Assembly: GCA_024402475.1 (NCBI GenBank)
Contig: JAKSTQ010000011.1
Location: 1-64,000, forward strand
Reading direction: 5' to 3'
Length of the DNA: 64,000 nt
DNA from: Treponema sp.
GTDB lineage: Bacteria > Spirochaetota > Spirochaetia > Treponematales > Treponemataceae
The notes beneath the pieces were generated by a model. That model worked only from the letters and a program-made list of their open reading frames with translations. It searched no databases and had not been told where the DNA came from. The position numbers were made by a program, and so were the translations under genes. Each line of letters opens with the position of its first letter. The first letter of the stretch is position 1. Shown piece after piece: positions 43,494 through 51,601 of this stretch.

Positions 43494-44522
43494 TTAGTCG
43501 TTAGCGTGTCCTGCTGAACCAAGTACGTCGCGGCATTTGTGAGCATACATTTTCTTTGCTGCTTCACGAGCTGATGTGAGGTACTGACGTGGGTCAAAGT
43601 CACCAGGATTTTCTGCAAGGTGTTTGCGGATAGCAGCTGTCATTGCAAGACGTCCGTCTGAGTCGATGTTGATCTTACATACAGCAGATTTAGCTGCCTT
43701 GCGGAGCTGTTCTTCTGGAATACCTACTGAGTCAGGGATTTTTCCACCGAATTTTTCGATTGTTTTAACATCGTCCATAGATACAGAAGATGCTCCGTGG
43801 AGTACGATAGGGAATCCAGGGAGTTTCTTTTCGATCTGTGCGAGTACATCGAATGCCAATGGTGGTGGTACGAGAACGCCGCCAACTTTCTTACACTGTT
43901 CTGGCTTGAACTTACAGCGTCCGTGTGAAGTACCGATTGAGATTGCAAGTGAGTCACAACCTGTTTTCTTTGTGAAGTCGATTACTTCTTCTGGTTTTGT
44001 ATATTTTGATTCTTCTGCAGCAACGTCATCTTCAACACCGCCGAGAACACCAAGTTCAGCTTCTACTGTTACACCGAATTTGTGAGCGTAGTCTACTACT
44101 TTCTTTGTCAATTTTACGTTTTCATCGTATGAGAGAGCAGAACCGTCGATCATTACAGAAGAGAATCCGTTATCAATACAGTCTTTAGCTACTTCAAAGC
44201 TAGGACCGTGGTCAAGGTGAAGAACTACAGGAATAGCCTTGATTTTTTTTCCTGTTTTTGCAGACATGTCTTTTGCAAGTTCTTTTGCATATTCTACTGC
44301 ACCGCGAGCCATGTTGCGCAAAATGTATTTGTCAGCATATGCACGTGCACCTTTAGAAACCTGCAAGATTACAGGAGACTGTTCTTCAGTACAAGCCTGG
44401 ATAATAGCCTGCATCTGTTCCATGTTATTGAAGTTGAATGCTGGAATTGCATATCCACCCTTCATAGCTTTTGCAAACATTTTTTTTGTGTTTACAAGAC
44501 CGAGTTCTTTGTAAGATACCAT
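43494..44522 (-). CDS. fba: Class II fructose-bisphosphate aldolase
   Basis: 342 residues. It cleaves fructose-1,6-bisphosphate in glycolysis and uses Zn2+. Motifs: AIPAFNFNNMEQ, VVLHLDHGPSFE (zinc His, catalytic Asp), SVMIDGSALSYDENV, VEAELGVLGG, ISIGTSHGRCKF and IVLHGASSV. The frame extends 36 codons further upstream, but ATG 44522 (MVSYKELG) has AAGGAG at good spacing and fits the family start. Highly biased codons suggest strong expression. Confidence 0.97.
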   Translation of the reverse strand: MVSYKELGLVNTKKMFAKAMKGGYAIPAFNFNNMEQMQAIIQACTEEQSPVILQVSKGARAYADKYILRNMARGAVEYAKELAKDMSAKTGKKIKAIPVVLHLDHGPSFEVAKDCIDNGFSSVMIDGSALSYDENVKLTKKVVDYAHKFGVTVEAELGVLGGVEDDVAAEESKYTKPEEVIDFTKKTGCDSLAISIGTSHGRCKFKPEQCKKVGGVLVPPPLAFDVLAQIEKKLPGFPIVLHGASSVSMDDVKTIEKFGGKIPDSVGIPEEQLRKAAKSAVCKINIDSDGRLAMTAAIRKHLAENPGDFDPRQYLTSAREAAKKMYAHKCRDVLGSAGHAND

Positions 44523-44675
44523 AAATGGCTCCTTATAGATAATATAGAAAGAAGGCTCAACCGCTTTCTTAATAAAGCAATAATAAGACAAAAAAGAGAT
44601 TTTTTCAAGATATAGTTTGACAAAGAACAATGAGAGAATTATAATAGAATAAATGTTATTGTAAATAAATATTTT

Positions 44676-44683
44676 TCCGATAA
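44676..44683 (+). promoter_or_regulatory. Sigma-28-like -10 element of the flaA-like pair
   Basis: TCCGATAA at 44676-44683. The -35 is poor (TATT at the right distance). The leader that follows contains ACCATC (44696-44701) complementary to GATGGT (44718-44723), just before the AAGGAG of the first gene. Confidence 0.5.
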
Positions 44684-44737
44684 GAAAAGTATAGAACCAT
44701 CTGTGCGTTATGTACCTGATGGTATAAGGAGTTTTGA

Positions 44738-45463
44738 ATGAAAAAGGGCGTAATTGTCTTTGCTAGTCTTGCTCTCCTTCTTGGATTGGGCGCTCCGGCA
44801 TTCAGCCAGGTAGCATCTAGAAGTGTAGAGACTATCATGATTGATAACTTTGACGGAACAGATTCTAACGTTGACTGGACATGGAATGTTCAGGCAAGCC
44901 GTTTCGTTACAGAAGGTTATCCTATCGTAAATACTTTTGATGCATTGCCTAACAGCCTCAAGGCAGTTACAAAGGCTGATGAATCACACAAAGTACTTGG
45001 CGTAAAAATCAAGTTTGACCGTAAGGGTGACAACTGGTTTGAAGTTTACCCTGAAAAAGACGGTAAACCATATGAAATTCCATTTGCTGGAACAGTAAAA
45101 GCATTGGACTTCTGGGTATGGGGTGCACATTACCTTTACTTCCTTGATATCCTTGTTCGTGATGCAGATGGTCGTGTACATATCCTCAGAGCAGGTAACC
45201 TTGCATTTGACGGTTGGAAACAGTTCATCATTGACATTCCTACATACATCCGTCAGCATTCAAGACTTCGCTCAGGTCCTGCAGAAATGAAATTTGTTGG
45301 ATTCCGTATCACAACAGATGCTGCTGAATACGTTGATGATTACATGATCTACTTCGATCACTTCAAGTATTCTACAAATGCACTTTCAAATATCTTTGAC
45401 GGATATGAACTCCAGAACTCTGATTTTGGTGATAATAACGAAAATAAGAAGGAAGGCAAGTAA
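44738..45463 (+). CDS. FlaA-family flagellar filament outer layer protein (first of tandem pair)
   Basis: 241 residues. Signal peptide about 1-23 (ends APAFSQ). The mature part has the FlaA pattern: MIDNFDG near the start, KVLGVKIKFDRKGDNWFEVYP, KALDFWVWGAHYLYFLDILVRD, GNLAFDGWKQFIIDIP, FVGFRITTD and YMIYFDHFKY. FlaA proteins coat the periplasmic flagellar filament. At 241 residues it matches the short FlaA paralogs (TP0663/TP0664 type, from memory), not the 350-residue FlaA1. Ribosome site AAGGAG. It overlaps the second copy by one base. Confidence 0.93.
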   Translation: MKKGVIVFASLALLLGLGAPAFSQVASRSVETIMIDNFDGTDSNVDWTWNVQASRFVTEGYPIVNTFDALPNSLKAVTKADESHKVLGVKIKFDRKGDNWFEVYPEKDGKPYEIPFAGTVKALDFWVWGAHYLYFLDILVRDADGRVHILRAGNLAFDGWKQFIIDIPTYIRQHSRLRSGPAEMKFVGFRITTDAAEYVDDYMIYFDHFKYSTNALSNIFDGYELQNSDFGDNNENKKEGK

Positions 45464-46188
45464 TGAAAAAATCAATTCTTACAGTAGCAGCACTTCTTCT
45501 TGCTGCAGGAATGGCTTTTGCACAGGAAGGAAACAAGAGCCTTGCAGATCCTAATTCACAGGACCTCGGAACAGGTTCAGCAGCAAGTGCACTTAGAGAA
45601 GTTTCAATTGAAAAATTTGAACGCGACGGTGCATGGAATGTACATATCTCTCCAGATGCAGGTGTAATTTCTGCACGCCTTTTTGAAGGTGGCCCTGCAG
45701 CTAAAGAAGCTCTTGAAGAAGATAAAGATAAGGATAACGATACACACGTACTCGGTGTTAAAGTAGAATTCTTCCGCCGTGGTGTAAACTCAATTTACAT
45801 TACAGCAGTTCGTCCACTTCCTATTGAAGGTGTTACAAAGACTATCTCAATGTGGGTTGCAGGACGTAACCAGAACCATGACCTTTGGGTACTCGTTCAG
45901 GATTACTTCGGACATAACTACGAACTTTACATGGGTAACCTTGGATTCTCTGGATGGAAACAGATGACACTTGCTGTTCCACCAAGCGAAGACGGTGAAC
46001 ACGGAATCGTTCAGTCAAGCCCATACTACGGAGACCGTCCTGGACTTCGCATTGTTGGATTCAGAATTGACTGTAACCCAATGCTCGCTCGTGGTACATA
46101 CTTCGTTTACTTCGACGATCTTAGAGCTGTAACAGACCTCTACGAAATGCAGAACAGAGACGAAGACGACATGCCAGATAACTGGTAA
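45463..46188 (+). CDS. FlaA-family flagellar filament outer layer protein (second of tandem pair)
   Basis: 241 residues, the same length as its neighbour but clearly diverged. Signal peptide about 1-20 (ends GMAFAQ). Parallel motifs: SIEKFERDGAWNV, HVLGVKVEFFRRGVNSIYI, KTISMWVAGRNQNHDLWVLVQD, GNLGFSGWKQMTLAVP, IVGFRIDCN and YFVYFDDLRA. TAATG coupling to the first copy suggests equimolar synthesis, as for two subunits of one sheath. A terminator follows. Confidence 0.93.
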   Translation: MKKSILTVAALLLAAGMAFAQEGNKSLADPNSQDLGTGSAASALREVSIEKFERDGAWNVHISPDAGVISARLFEGGPAAKEALEEDKDKDNDTHVLGVKVEFFRRGVNSIYITAVRPLPIEGVTKTISMWVAGRNQNHDLWVLVQDYFGHNYELYMGNLGFSGWKQMTLAVPPSEDGEHGIVQSSPYYGDRPGLRIVGFRIDCNPMLARGTYFVYFDDLRAVTDLYEMQNRDEDDMPDNW

Positions 46189-46207
46189 TCGTTAACCCGT
46201 TAAATAC

Positions 46208-46237
46208 AAAGGACTGTCTTTTGACAGTCCTTTTTTT
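46208..46237 (+). terminator. Terminator of the FlaA pair
   Basis: AAAGGACTGTC (46208-46218), loop TTTT, GACAGTCCTTT (46223-46233), then T-run. Confidence 0.93.
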
Positions 46238-46256
46238 GTTTTAAACAGCTTTAATT

Positions 46257-46970
46257 CTATTTTAATTTATAATATTTTCTTCTTTCTTTAGTTCCAGTCT
46301 GTTCAATTAATCCCATGTGGGAAAAAAGCCATAATATGAGGTTTGCATGACTTGCGATACTTGCGGATTTTTTTGTTTTAAATAATTCTTCTTTCAGTTC
46401 CTTAGATGAAAATTCTTCTGGAAGGGCAGGTAAAAGCTTTAGCCAGGATTTTTTGCCGTGGAAAACATATTCTGTTCCAAGCTGTGTAAGGACTTTGTCG
46501 GTTTTGTACCAGTCTTTTGCAAAACGGCGGCTTTTGTTGGGCAGCAGGGTTTTTGACTGAGTTTTGATTCTGACTTCTTTTGAATGTATTTCGACAAAAA
46601 TTATGGTCAGGTATCTGTTGAGCAATAAGTCGTAAAATCCTGTCAGCTGCGTTAATTTTGAATAGAGGTTTTCTTTCTTAGGACTTTTTCTTTTAGACAG
46701 TACTTTTCCGTCTGTGTTTATTGTTTCAATTGTTTTTTCTGTGACTATAGGATGAACAATTATTATTTTTCTTTTGTCTTTTACTGCTTTTTGAGTCTTT
46801 GCTTTTAACGGCGAAAGGCTTCCTGTCTGAATTTCTATTATACTCTGGTCTTTTGTAACAATATCACAAATCCATTTCTCATAAGGCTGTTCTGTTTCGC
46901 CGTTATATCGCTGTGCATAGAGAACTTTTAGTGTGTGATGCAGTGAACTTTCGTTATATGTATTAATCAT
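46257..46970 (-). CDS. Possible PD-(D/E)XK-like nuclease with C-terminal winged helix
   Basis: 237 residues, basic, no signal peptide. Residues about 31-50 read WICDIV, then IIEIQTGSL. A conserved-looking Asp followed about 13 residues later by Glu-x-Gln inside a hydrophobic strand matches the degenerate core of PD-(D/E)XK nucleases, where ExQ replaces ExK. A strand KIIIVHPIV and the C-terminal 70 residues (about 165-237) look like a winged helix. The fold call is an inference. It stands alone between the FlaA pair and the division cluster, convergent with the former and divergent from the latter. Confidence 0.55.
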   Translation of the reverse strand: MINTYNESSLHHTLKVLYAQRYNGETEQPYEKWICDIVTKDQSIIEIQTGSLSPLKAKTQKAVKDKRKIIIVHPIVTEKTIETINTDGKVLSKRKSPKKENLYSKLTQLTGFYDLLLNRYLTIIFVEIHSKEVRIKTQSKTLLPNKSRRFAKDWYKTDKVLTQLGTEYVFHGKKSWLKLLPALPEEFSSKELKEELFKTKKSASIASHANLILWLFSHMGLIEQTGTKERRKYYKLK

Positions 46971-47067
46971 AAGTATAGTATTTTTAGTGATATATGTATA
47001 GTAAACAAATACCTATATATTTTTCTAAAAAAAAGCAGATTCTTAACATTATCGGTGTAAAAATGTG

Positions 47068-47095
47068 TTGACTTTATGAATTTTACGGGTAAAAT
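47068..47095 (+). promoter_or_regulatory. Promoter of the mraZ division cluster
   Basis: TTGACT (47068-47073), 16 nt, TAAAAT (47090-47095). Transcription would start near 47102, just before the MraZ boxes. Confidence 0.65.
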
Positions 47096-47105
47096 AATAG
47101 ATAAG

Positions 47106-47140
47106 TGGGAAAAAATGGGAAAAAGTGGTAATTAGTGGCA
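47106..47140 (+). promoter_or_regulatory. MraZ-box-like operator: four TGGNA repeats at 10-bp period
   Basis: TGGGA (47106-47110), TGGGA (47116-47120), TGGTA (47126-47130) and TGGCA (47136-47140), each exactly 10 bp from the next. E. coli MraZ binds TGGGN direct repeats with 5-nt spacers. The last repeat shares its final A with the mraZ start codon, and no other Shine-Dalgarno is seen. Confidence 0.75.
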
Positions 47141-47583
47141 TGGATTTGTTGACTGGTGAGTACAAGAATACTTTGGATGAAAAGGGTCGTATCTCTTTCC
47201 CTTCAAAGCTTCGTTCGACAATTGAATCAACTACTCTCTGGGTGACACAATCTCTCGATCATTGTTTATGGCTTTTTACTCCGGAAGAATGGAACAGTTT
47301 TAAATCTAAAGTCATGGAATCGGCTTCACCGTTCAATGCAAAAAATCGTCTTGTTTTAAGACATTTGATTGCACCGGCACAGGAAGTTGAATTTGACAAA
47401 TCTGGCCGTCTTTCTATTCCGCAGAGCTTAAGGGACTACGCCGGGCTTTCTAAAGACTGTGTGATTTTAGGAATCGACAAATACGTCGAACTCTGGGATG
47501 CAGATCAATTCAATGCATACAACCAGGCAAACGAACAGTCATTGCTGGAAGCAGCTGAGGAACTTAACGCAATTACTTTTTAA
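47140..47583 (+). CDS. mraZ: Transcriptional regulator MraZ
   Basis: 147 residues, two SpoVT-AbrB-like double-psi half-barrels. First: GEYKNTLDEKGRISFPSKLR (one residue run of 20), second: EFDKSGRLSIPQSLRDYAGL. The DxxGR motif is present in both halves. MraZ rings repress the division and wall operon. An upstream in-frame GTG (47125) is rejected because it lies within the operator and the family starts near GEY. It heads the rsmH-ftsL-murF-ftsW-ftsQ-ftsA-ftsZ block. Confidence 0.95.
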   Translation: MDLLTGEYKNTLDEKGRISFPSKLRSTIESTTLWVTQSLDHCLWLFTPEEWNSFKSKVMESASPFNAKNRLVLRHLIAPAQEVEFDKSGRLSIPQSLRDYAGLSKDCVILGIDKYVELWDADQFNAYNQANEQSLLEAAEELNAITF

Positions 47584-47603
47584 CGTAAAAAAGGCGGTTT
47601 GTT

Positions 47604-48587
47604 GTGGAAATTATTCATACTCCAGTGTTGCTGAATGAATGTCTTGAGTATCTTAGTCCTGCTGGCGAACCGTTTGAAAAGAATTGTTTAATGATTGATT
47701 CGACATTGGGTGAGGGTGGGCACTCCAATGCCTTTTTATCACGTTACGAAGGTTTGCATATCTGCGGACTTGATGCAGACAGTACAATACAGGCCAAAGC
47801 TAAGGAACGCCTTGCAGTTTACGGCGACCGAATGCAGTTTTTTAACGGCTGGTTCAACGACTTCTATTCTAATTATCCTGCCGACATGGAAAAACCCGAT
47901 ATCATTCTGTTCGATCTTGGAATTTCTGTATTCCATTACGAACGGTCACAGAGAGGATTTTCGTTCCGTTATGACGAGCCTCTTGATATGCGCCTTAATG
48001 AAAAAGGCACTGTAAGCGCGGCTGAAATCGTAAATACATATCCGGAAAGCCGTCTTGCTGATTTGATCTATCTTTATGGTGAAGAAAAATTAAGCCGCCG
48101 TATTGCACGCGCTATTGTAGAAGCGAGAGCCGGCGGTCAGATAATATCATCAAAGGCGCTGGCCGATATTATCTGGGAAGCTGTTCCTGAAAAGTACAGA
48201 CATGGTCCGATTCATCCGGCAACCCGTACTTTCCAGGCAATACGAATTGCAGTAAACGATGAACTTGGACATCTGCCAAAAGCGTTGTTCGATGCGTTTA
48301 ACTGCCTTAAGCCGGGTGGAAAAATGGGTGTGATTACATTCCATTCACTTGAAGACAGAATCGTAAAGAACTTTTTCAGGAATCTTGGAAAAGAATGTGT
48401 CTGTCCACAGGAATTTGCAGTTTGTAAATGCGGCGGCAAGCCTTGCGCACAGGTTATAACCCGAAAGCCGGTTGGGCCGACAGATGGTGAAGTAAAAGAA
48501 AACTCACCGTCTAGAAGTGCAAAGCTGAGGGTAGTAAGAAAAATCCGCGATGCGGGTGAACTTCATTTAAGGGAAGTCAGTATATAG
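47604..48587 (+). CDS. rsmH: 16S rRNA (cytosine-1402-N4)-methyltransferase
   Basis: 327 residues from a GTG start with AAGGCGG 6 nt upstream. It begins HTPVLLNECLEYL, as in other RsmH/MraW proteins. The SAM site reads STLGEGGHSNAFL and LDADSTIQAKA. DLGISVFHYERSQRGFSFRYDEPLDMR is the family core (given here as DLGISVFHYERSQRGFSFRY plus DEPLDMR). It ends with GVITFHSLEDRIVKNFF and a zinc-like CKCGGKPC region. It modifies C1402 of 16S rRNA near the P site. Confidence 0.96.
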   Translation: MEIIHTPVLLNECLEYLSPAGEPFEKNCLMIDSTLGEGGHSNAFLSRYEGLHICGLDADSTIQAKAKERLAVYGDRMQFFNGWFNDFYSNYPADMEKPDIILFDLGISVFHYERSQRGFSFRYDEPLDMRLNEKGTVSAAEIVNTYPESRLADLIYLYGEEKLSRRIARAIVEARAGGQIISSKALADIIWEAVPEKYRHGPIHPATRTFQAIRIAVNDELGHLPKALFDAFNCLKPGGKMGVITFHSLEDRIVKNFFRNLGKECVCPQEFAVCKCGGKPCAQVITRKPVGPTDGEVKENSPSRSAKLRVVRKIRDAGELHLREVSI

Positions 48588-48602
48588 AAACTGGAGGGAA
48601 AA

Positions 48603-48896
48603 ATGAAAAAACATAAGAATGTAATCAAGACAGTTGTTTATATCGTAACTGGCGTTTTAATCCCTGCTTTACTTATTTTAAATGCAATGCAGGCACAGCG
48701 TTATCATGATATCGAAAAAGAAGTTCATGCACTTGAAGTAAAACAGGCTGCCCTGGTAGAAGAAAATAAAAAACTGATTACTGACATCAGTATTCTTTCG
48801 AGCGCTCAGAGAATCGGTAAGGTTGCAGAAGAGCAGCTTGGTATGCATAAAGCAGAAACTAAAGATATTGTCCGCGTTGACATGCCGGAGAAATAG
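48603..48896 (+). CDS. ftsL: FtsL-like septum protein
   Basis: 97 residues: a short basic cytoplasmic end, one membrane helix (about 9-29) and a heptad-patterned periplasmic coiled coil (about 34-62, EKEVHALEVKQAALVEENK). The size, topology and place after rsmH are those of FtsL, a partner of FtsB and FtsQ that activates septal wall synthesis. Sequence identity in this family is always low, so the call rests mainly on position and layout. Ribosome site GGAGGG. Confidence 0.85.
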   Translation: MKKHKNVIKTVVYIVTGVLIPALLILNAMQAQRYHDIEKEVHALEVKQAALVEENKKLITDISILSSAQRIGKVAEEQLGMHKAETKDIVRVDMPEK

Positions 48897-48901
48897 ATAA
48901 A

Positions 48902-50377
48902 ATGGCTGAATCACTCCTTTCGTTAGATGAACTTATATCAGCAGTACACGGTAAAGTTGCAGGACTTGCTGAAAATATTAAAAATTGTGTTTTTACAAGC
49001 GTAGCTACTGACAGCCGTAATGTTACAAAGAATACTCTTTTTGTTCCACTTATTGGTGAATTCCAGGACGGACATAAATATATTCCAGGAAGCATTGAAA
49101 ACGGTGCCAGTGTAATTTTTGTAACACGCAGCGTTTACGAAGCTGATTCTTCTGTATACATGGAACTTTCAAGTAAAAATCCTGAGGTTGTTTTTATTGT
49201 AGTAGAGAATAACCTTACAGCTTTGCAGGATGCAGCCCGTGCTTATGTTAAGAAATTTCCTGATCTTGTAAAAGTAAGTGTTACAGGATCAAGCGGAAAG
49301 ACAACTACAAAAGAAATTGCAGCTTCTATCTTAAGACAGCATTACAATCTTATTGCAACTGTAGGAAACTTCAACTCAGAAACCGGGCTTCCTTTGAGCG
49401 TATTTAATATCCGTAAGGAACATGAATGCGGTCTTTTTGAAATGGGTATGAACCGCGAAAACGAAATTGGTGAAATTGCAAAGGTTTTTAAACCTAATTA
49501 TGCAATCATCACAAATATCGGTAATGCTCATATCGGACTTCTTGGAAGCCGCGAAAATATTGCTAAAGAAAAGAAAAAGATTTTTGGTTATATCAATAAA
49601 GACGGCGCAGCTTTTATTCCGGAAAAAGATGATTTTGCTTCTTTCCTTGCAGAAGGCGTAGAAGGAAAAGTTGTTTATTACGGTAAAGATGTTCCGGAAA
49701 CAGTAAGCGGTGTTAAGTTTATTAAGGATCTTGGTGTTGAAGGAACTTTGTTCAGCGTTGATGGACTTGAAGTTAAACTTTCTCTTCCTGGTTCTTACAA
49801 CTATCTTAACGCACTTGGCTGTATTGCAATGGCAAAACAGCTTGGTATCAGTGCTGCAGAAATTAAAGCAGGAATTGAAAGCCTTGCTGACCTTAACGGA
49901 CGCAGTTCAATTAAGACTGTAACAACAGTTAAAAATTCCAGCGGTCAGTCTCATAAAATTCAGGTTATGGAAGACTGCTATAATGCTAACCCTGATGCAA
50001 TGGAAAAAGTAATTGAACTTTGTACAGGACTTGAAGTTAAAGGCCGTAAGATTTTTATCCTTGGTGACATGCTTGAACTTGGTGAAGAATCAGCAAAAGA
50101 ACATTCCCGCATTGGCGCACTTGCTTCTATCAGTGGAGCAGATACTTTGTGCTTTGTTGGAAAAGAAATGGAAAACGGTGCAACTTCTGCAAAGATGAGC
50201 GGAAAACTGCATGTAAAATATTTTTCACAGTCAAGTGATGAAAATATCGAAACTATCTGTCGTGAACTTCTTGATTATGTTCAGGACGGTGATTTTGTTC
50301 TTTTAAAGGCTTCTCACGGAATGCATTTTGAAAGAATCGTAAATAAAATTGTTGATAAAGAAGCAGGTCAGGAGTAG
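48902..50377 (+). CDS. murF: UDP-N-acetylmuramoyl-tripeptide--D-Ala-D-Ala ligase
   Basis: 491 residues. It adds D-Ala-D-Ala to the UDP-MurNAc-tripeptide in peptidoglycan precursor synthesis. ATP site VTGSSGKTTTKEIAAS (about 129-144), then TVGNFNSETGLPLSVFN, the Mur-ligase helix region NIGNAHIGLLGSRENIAKEK (20 residues), and ILGDMLELGEESAKEH near the C-terminus. It is the only cytoplasmic precursor enzyme kept in this cluster. Confidence 0.96.
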   Translation: MAESLLSLDELISAVHGKVAGLAENIKNCVFTSVATDSRNVTKNTLFVPLIGEFQDGHKYIPGSIENGASVIFVTRSVYEADSSVYMELSSKNPEVVFIVVENNLTALQDAARAYVKKFPDLVKVSVTGSSGKTTTKEIAASILRQHYNLIATVGNFNSETGLPLSVFNIRKEHECGLFEMGMNRENEIGEIAKVFKPNYAIITNIGNAHIGLLGSRENIAKEKKKIFGYINKDGAAFIPEKDDFASFLAEGVEGKVVYYGKDVPETVSGVKFIKDLGVEGTLFSVDGLEVKLSLPGSYNYLNALGCIAMAKQLGISAAEIKAGIESLADLNGRSSIKTVTTVKNSSGQSHKIQVMEDCYNANPDAMEKVIELCTGLEVKGRKIFILGDMLELGEESAKEHSRIGALASISGADTLCFVGKEMENGATSAKMSGKLHVKYFSQSSDENIETICRELLDYVQDGDFVLLKASHGMHFERIVNKIVDKEAGQE

Positions 50378-50385
50378 AAAAGAGT

Positions 50386-51591
50386 ATGAATACCTACAAT
50401 TTTTACCCTGAGAAATTAATTGGCGGAAAGTCAAAGGGCGATACAGGTTTTATTGTCTCAACAATTTTGCTCTGGGGTATTGGTATTTTTGCTCTCTATA
50501 TCTGTTCACAGACTTCAATTATTACATTATTGAATTCTGACAGAATGTACTTTGTAAAAAGACAGCTTCTTGCTTCTTTATTTGGATTTGCAGGACTGGT
50601 ATTTTTTGCATTTTGTCCTTTTCCTGTTATGAAAAAGATATTGCCTGCATTCTGTATTGCAAGTGCTTTGCTTTGTCTGTTGACTTTTGTTCCAGGAATT
50701 AAATTTGAAGAAAACCATGCATCACGCTGGATTAAAATCGGTTCCCTTACTTTTCAGCCTTCTGAATTGATGAAGCTTTCCCTGATTTTATTTCTTGCTA
50801 ATTTCTTTGAAAATTATGAAAGTAAAAAAGAAAGTGATGATGCAACTGTAAGTCCTGCTGTAATAGTTTTAAGTGGTGTAATTGCACTGATTTTTGCTCA
50901 GAGAGACTATTCAACAGGCGTACTTGTTTTTGCAACAGGTTTTATTATGTTCGTATTAAGCGGATCTAAGCTTTCGTGGCTTGTTCCTTTTACAGTATTT
51001 GGTATTCCGACACTTATTCTTGTGGCTCTTATTGAACCATATCGTGTTGACCGTATTACTTCTTACCTTGATCCATCTGCTGATCCAACAGGAAGAGGAT
51101 TCCAGAGTCTTGCTTCTAAAAGAGCAATTACTTCCGGCGGATTCTGGGGACAGGGAATCGGTCTTGATGATATTAACAGAGTGCCGGAAATTCAGTCGGA
51201 CTATATTTTTTCCGGCTGGAGTTACGCAATGGGCTTTATCGGAGTCCTTGCGTTTTTTGCACTGCTGATTCTGTTTTTGTACAGAGCAGTAAAAATTGCC
51301 ATGACCTGTACAAGCCGTTTTGGTGCTCTTGGTACTTTTGGCTGTGCTGGATTGATTTTTGTTCAGGCTGTAATGAACTGTGCGGTTGTTGCCGGCGTTG
51401 TTCCTGCAACAGGTATTCCGCTTCCGTTCTTTTCAAGCGGCGGATCAAGCCTAATTGTTACACTTTGTATGTGTGGCTTTATTATAAATGCATCTTATTA
51501 CGACGAAGAAAATCCTTCGCTGATTAAGAATGTAAAATTAAAAAAGGATGTAAGTCAATTCGAAGAATGCGATGTTGACATGTTCAAATAG
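50386..51591 (+). CDS. ftsW: SEDS-family glycosyltransferase FtsW
   Basis: 401 residues, ten membrane helices. SEDS landmarks: SRWIKIGSLTFQPSELMKLSL (split as SRWIKIG and FQPSELMKL), QRDYSTGVLVF and the C-terminal VVPATGIPLPFFSSGGSSL. It polymerises lipid II at the septum together with a class B PBP. The position between murF and ftsQ favours FtsW over RodA. The stop lies just upstream of the ftsQ start. Confidence 0.94.
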   Translation: MNTYNFYPEKLIGGKSKGDTGFIVSTILLWGIGIFALYICSQTSIITLLNSDRMYFVKRQLLASLFGFAGLVFFAFCPFPVMKKILPAFCIASALLCLLTFVPGIKFEENHASRWIKIGSLTFQPSELMKLSLILFLANFFENYESKKESDDATVSPAVIVLSGVIALIFAQRDYSTGVLVFATGFIMFVLSGSKLSWLVPFTVFGIPTLILVALIEPYRVDRITSYLDPSADPTGRGFQSLASKRAITSGGFWGQGIGLDDINRVPEIQSDYIFSGWSYAMGFIGVLAFFALLILFLYRAVKIAMTCTSRFGALGTFGCAGLIFVQAVMNCAVVAGVVPATGIPLPFFSSGGSSLIVTLCMCGFIINASYYDEENPSLIKNVKLKKDVSQFEECDVDMFK

Positions 51592-51601
51592 GTGGATGGG
51601 G

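Noticed and set aside
44523-44630. 36-codon N-terminal extension of the aldolase
   Set aside because: Not aldolase-like; ATG 44522 has an excellent AAGGAG ribosome site.
47041-47060. Minus-strand ACCGATAA as another sigma-28 promoter for the gene starting at 46970
   Set aside because: No TAAA-like -35 at the right distance, and it lies about 80 nt upstream of the start within an A+T-rich gap.
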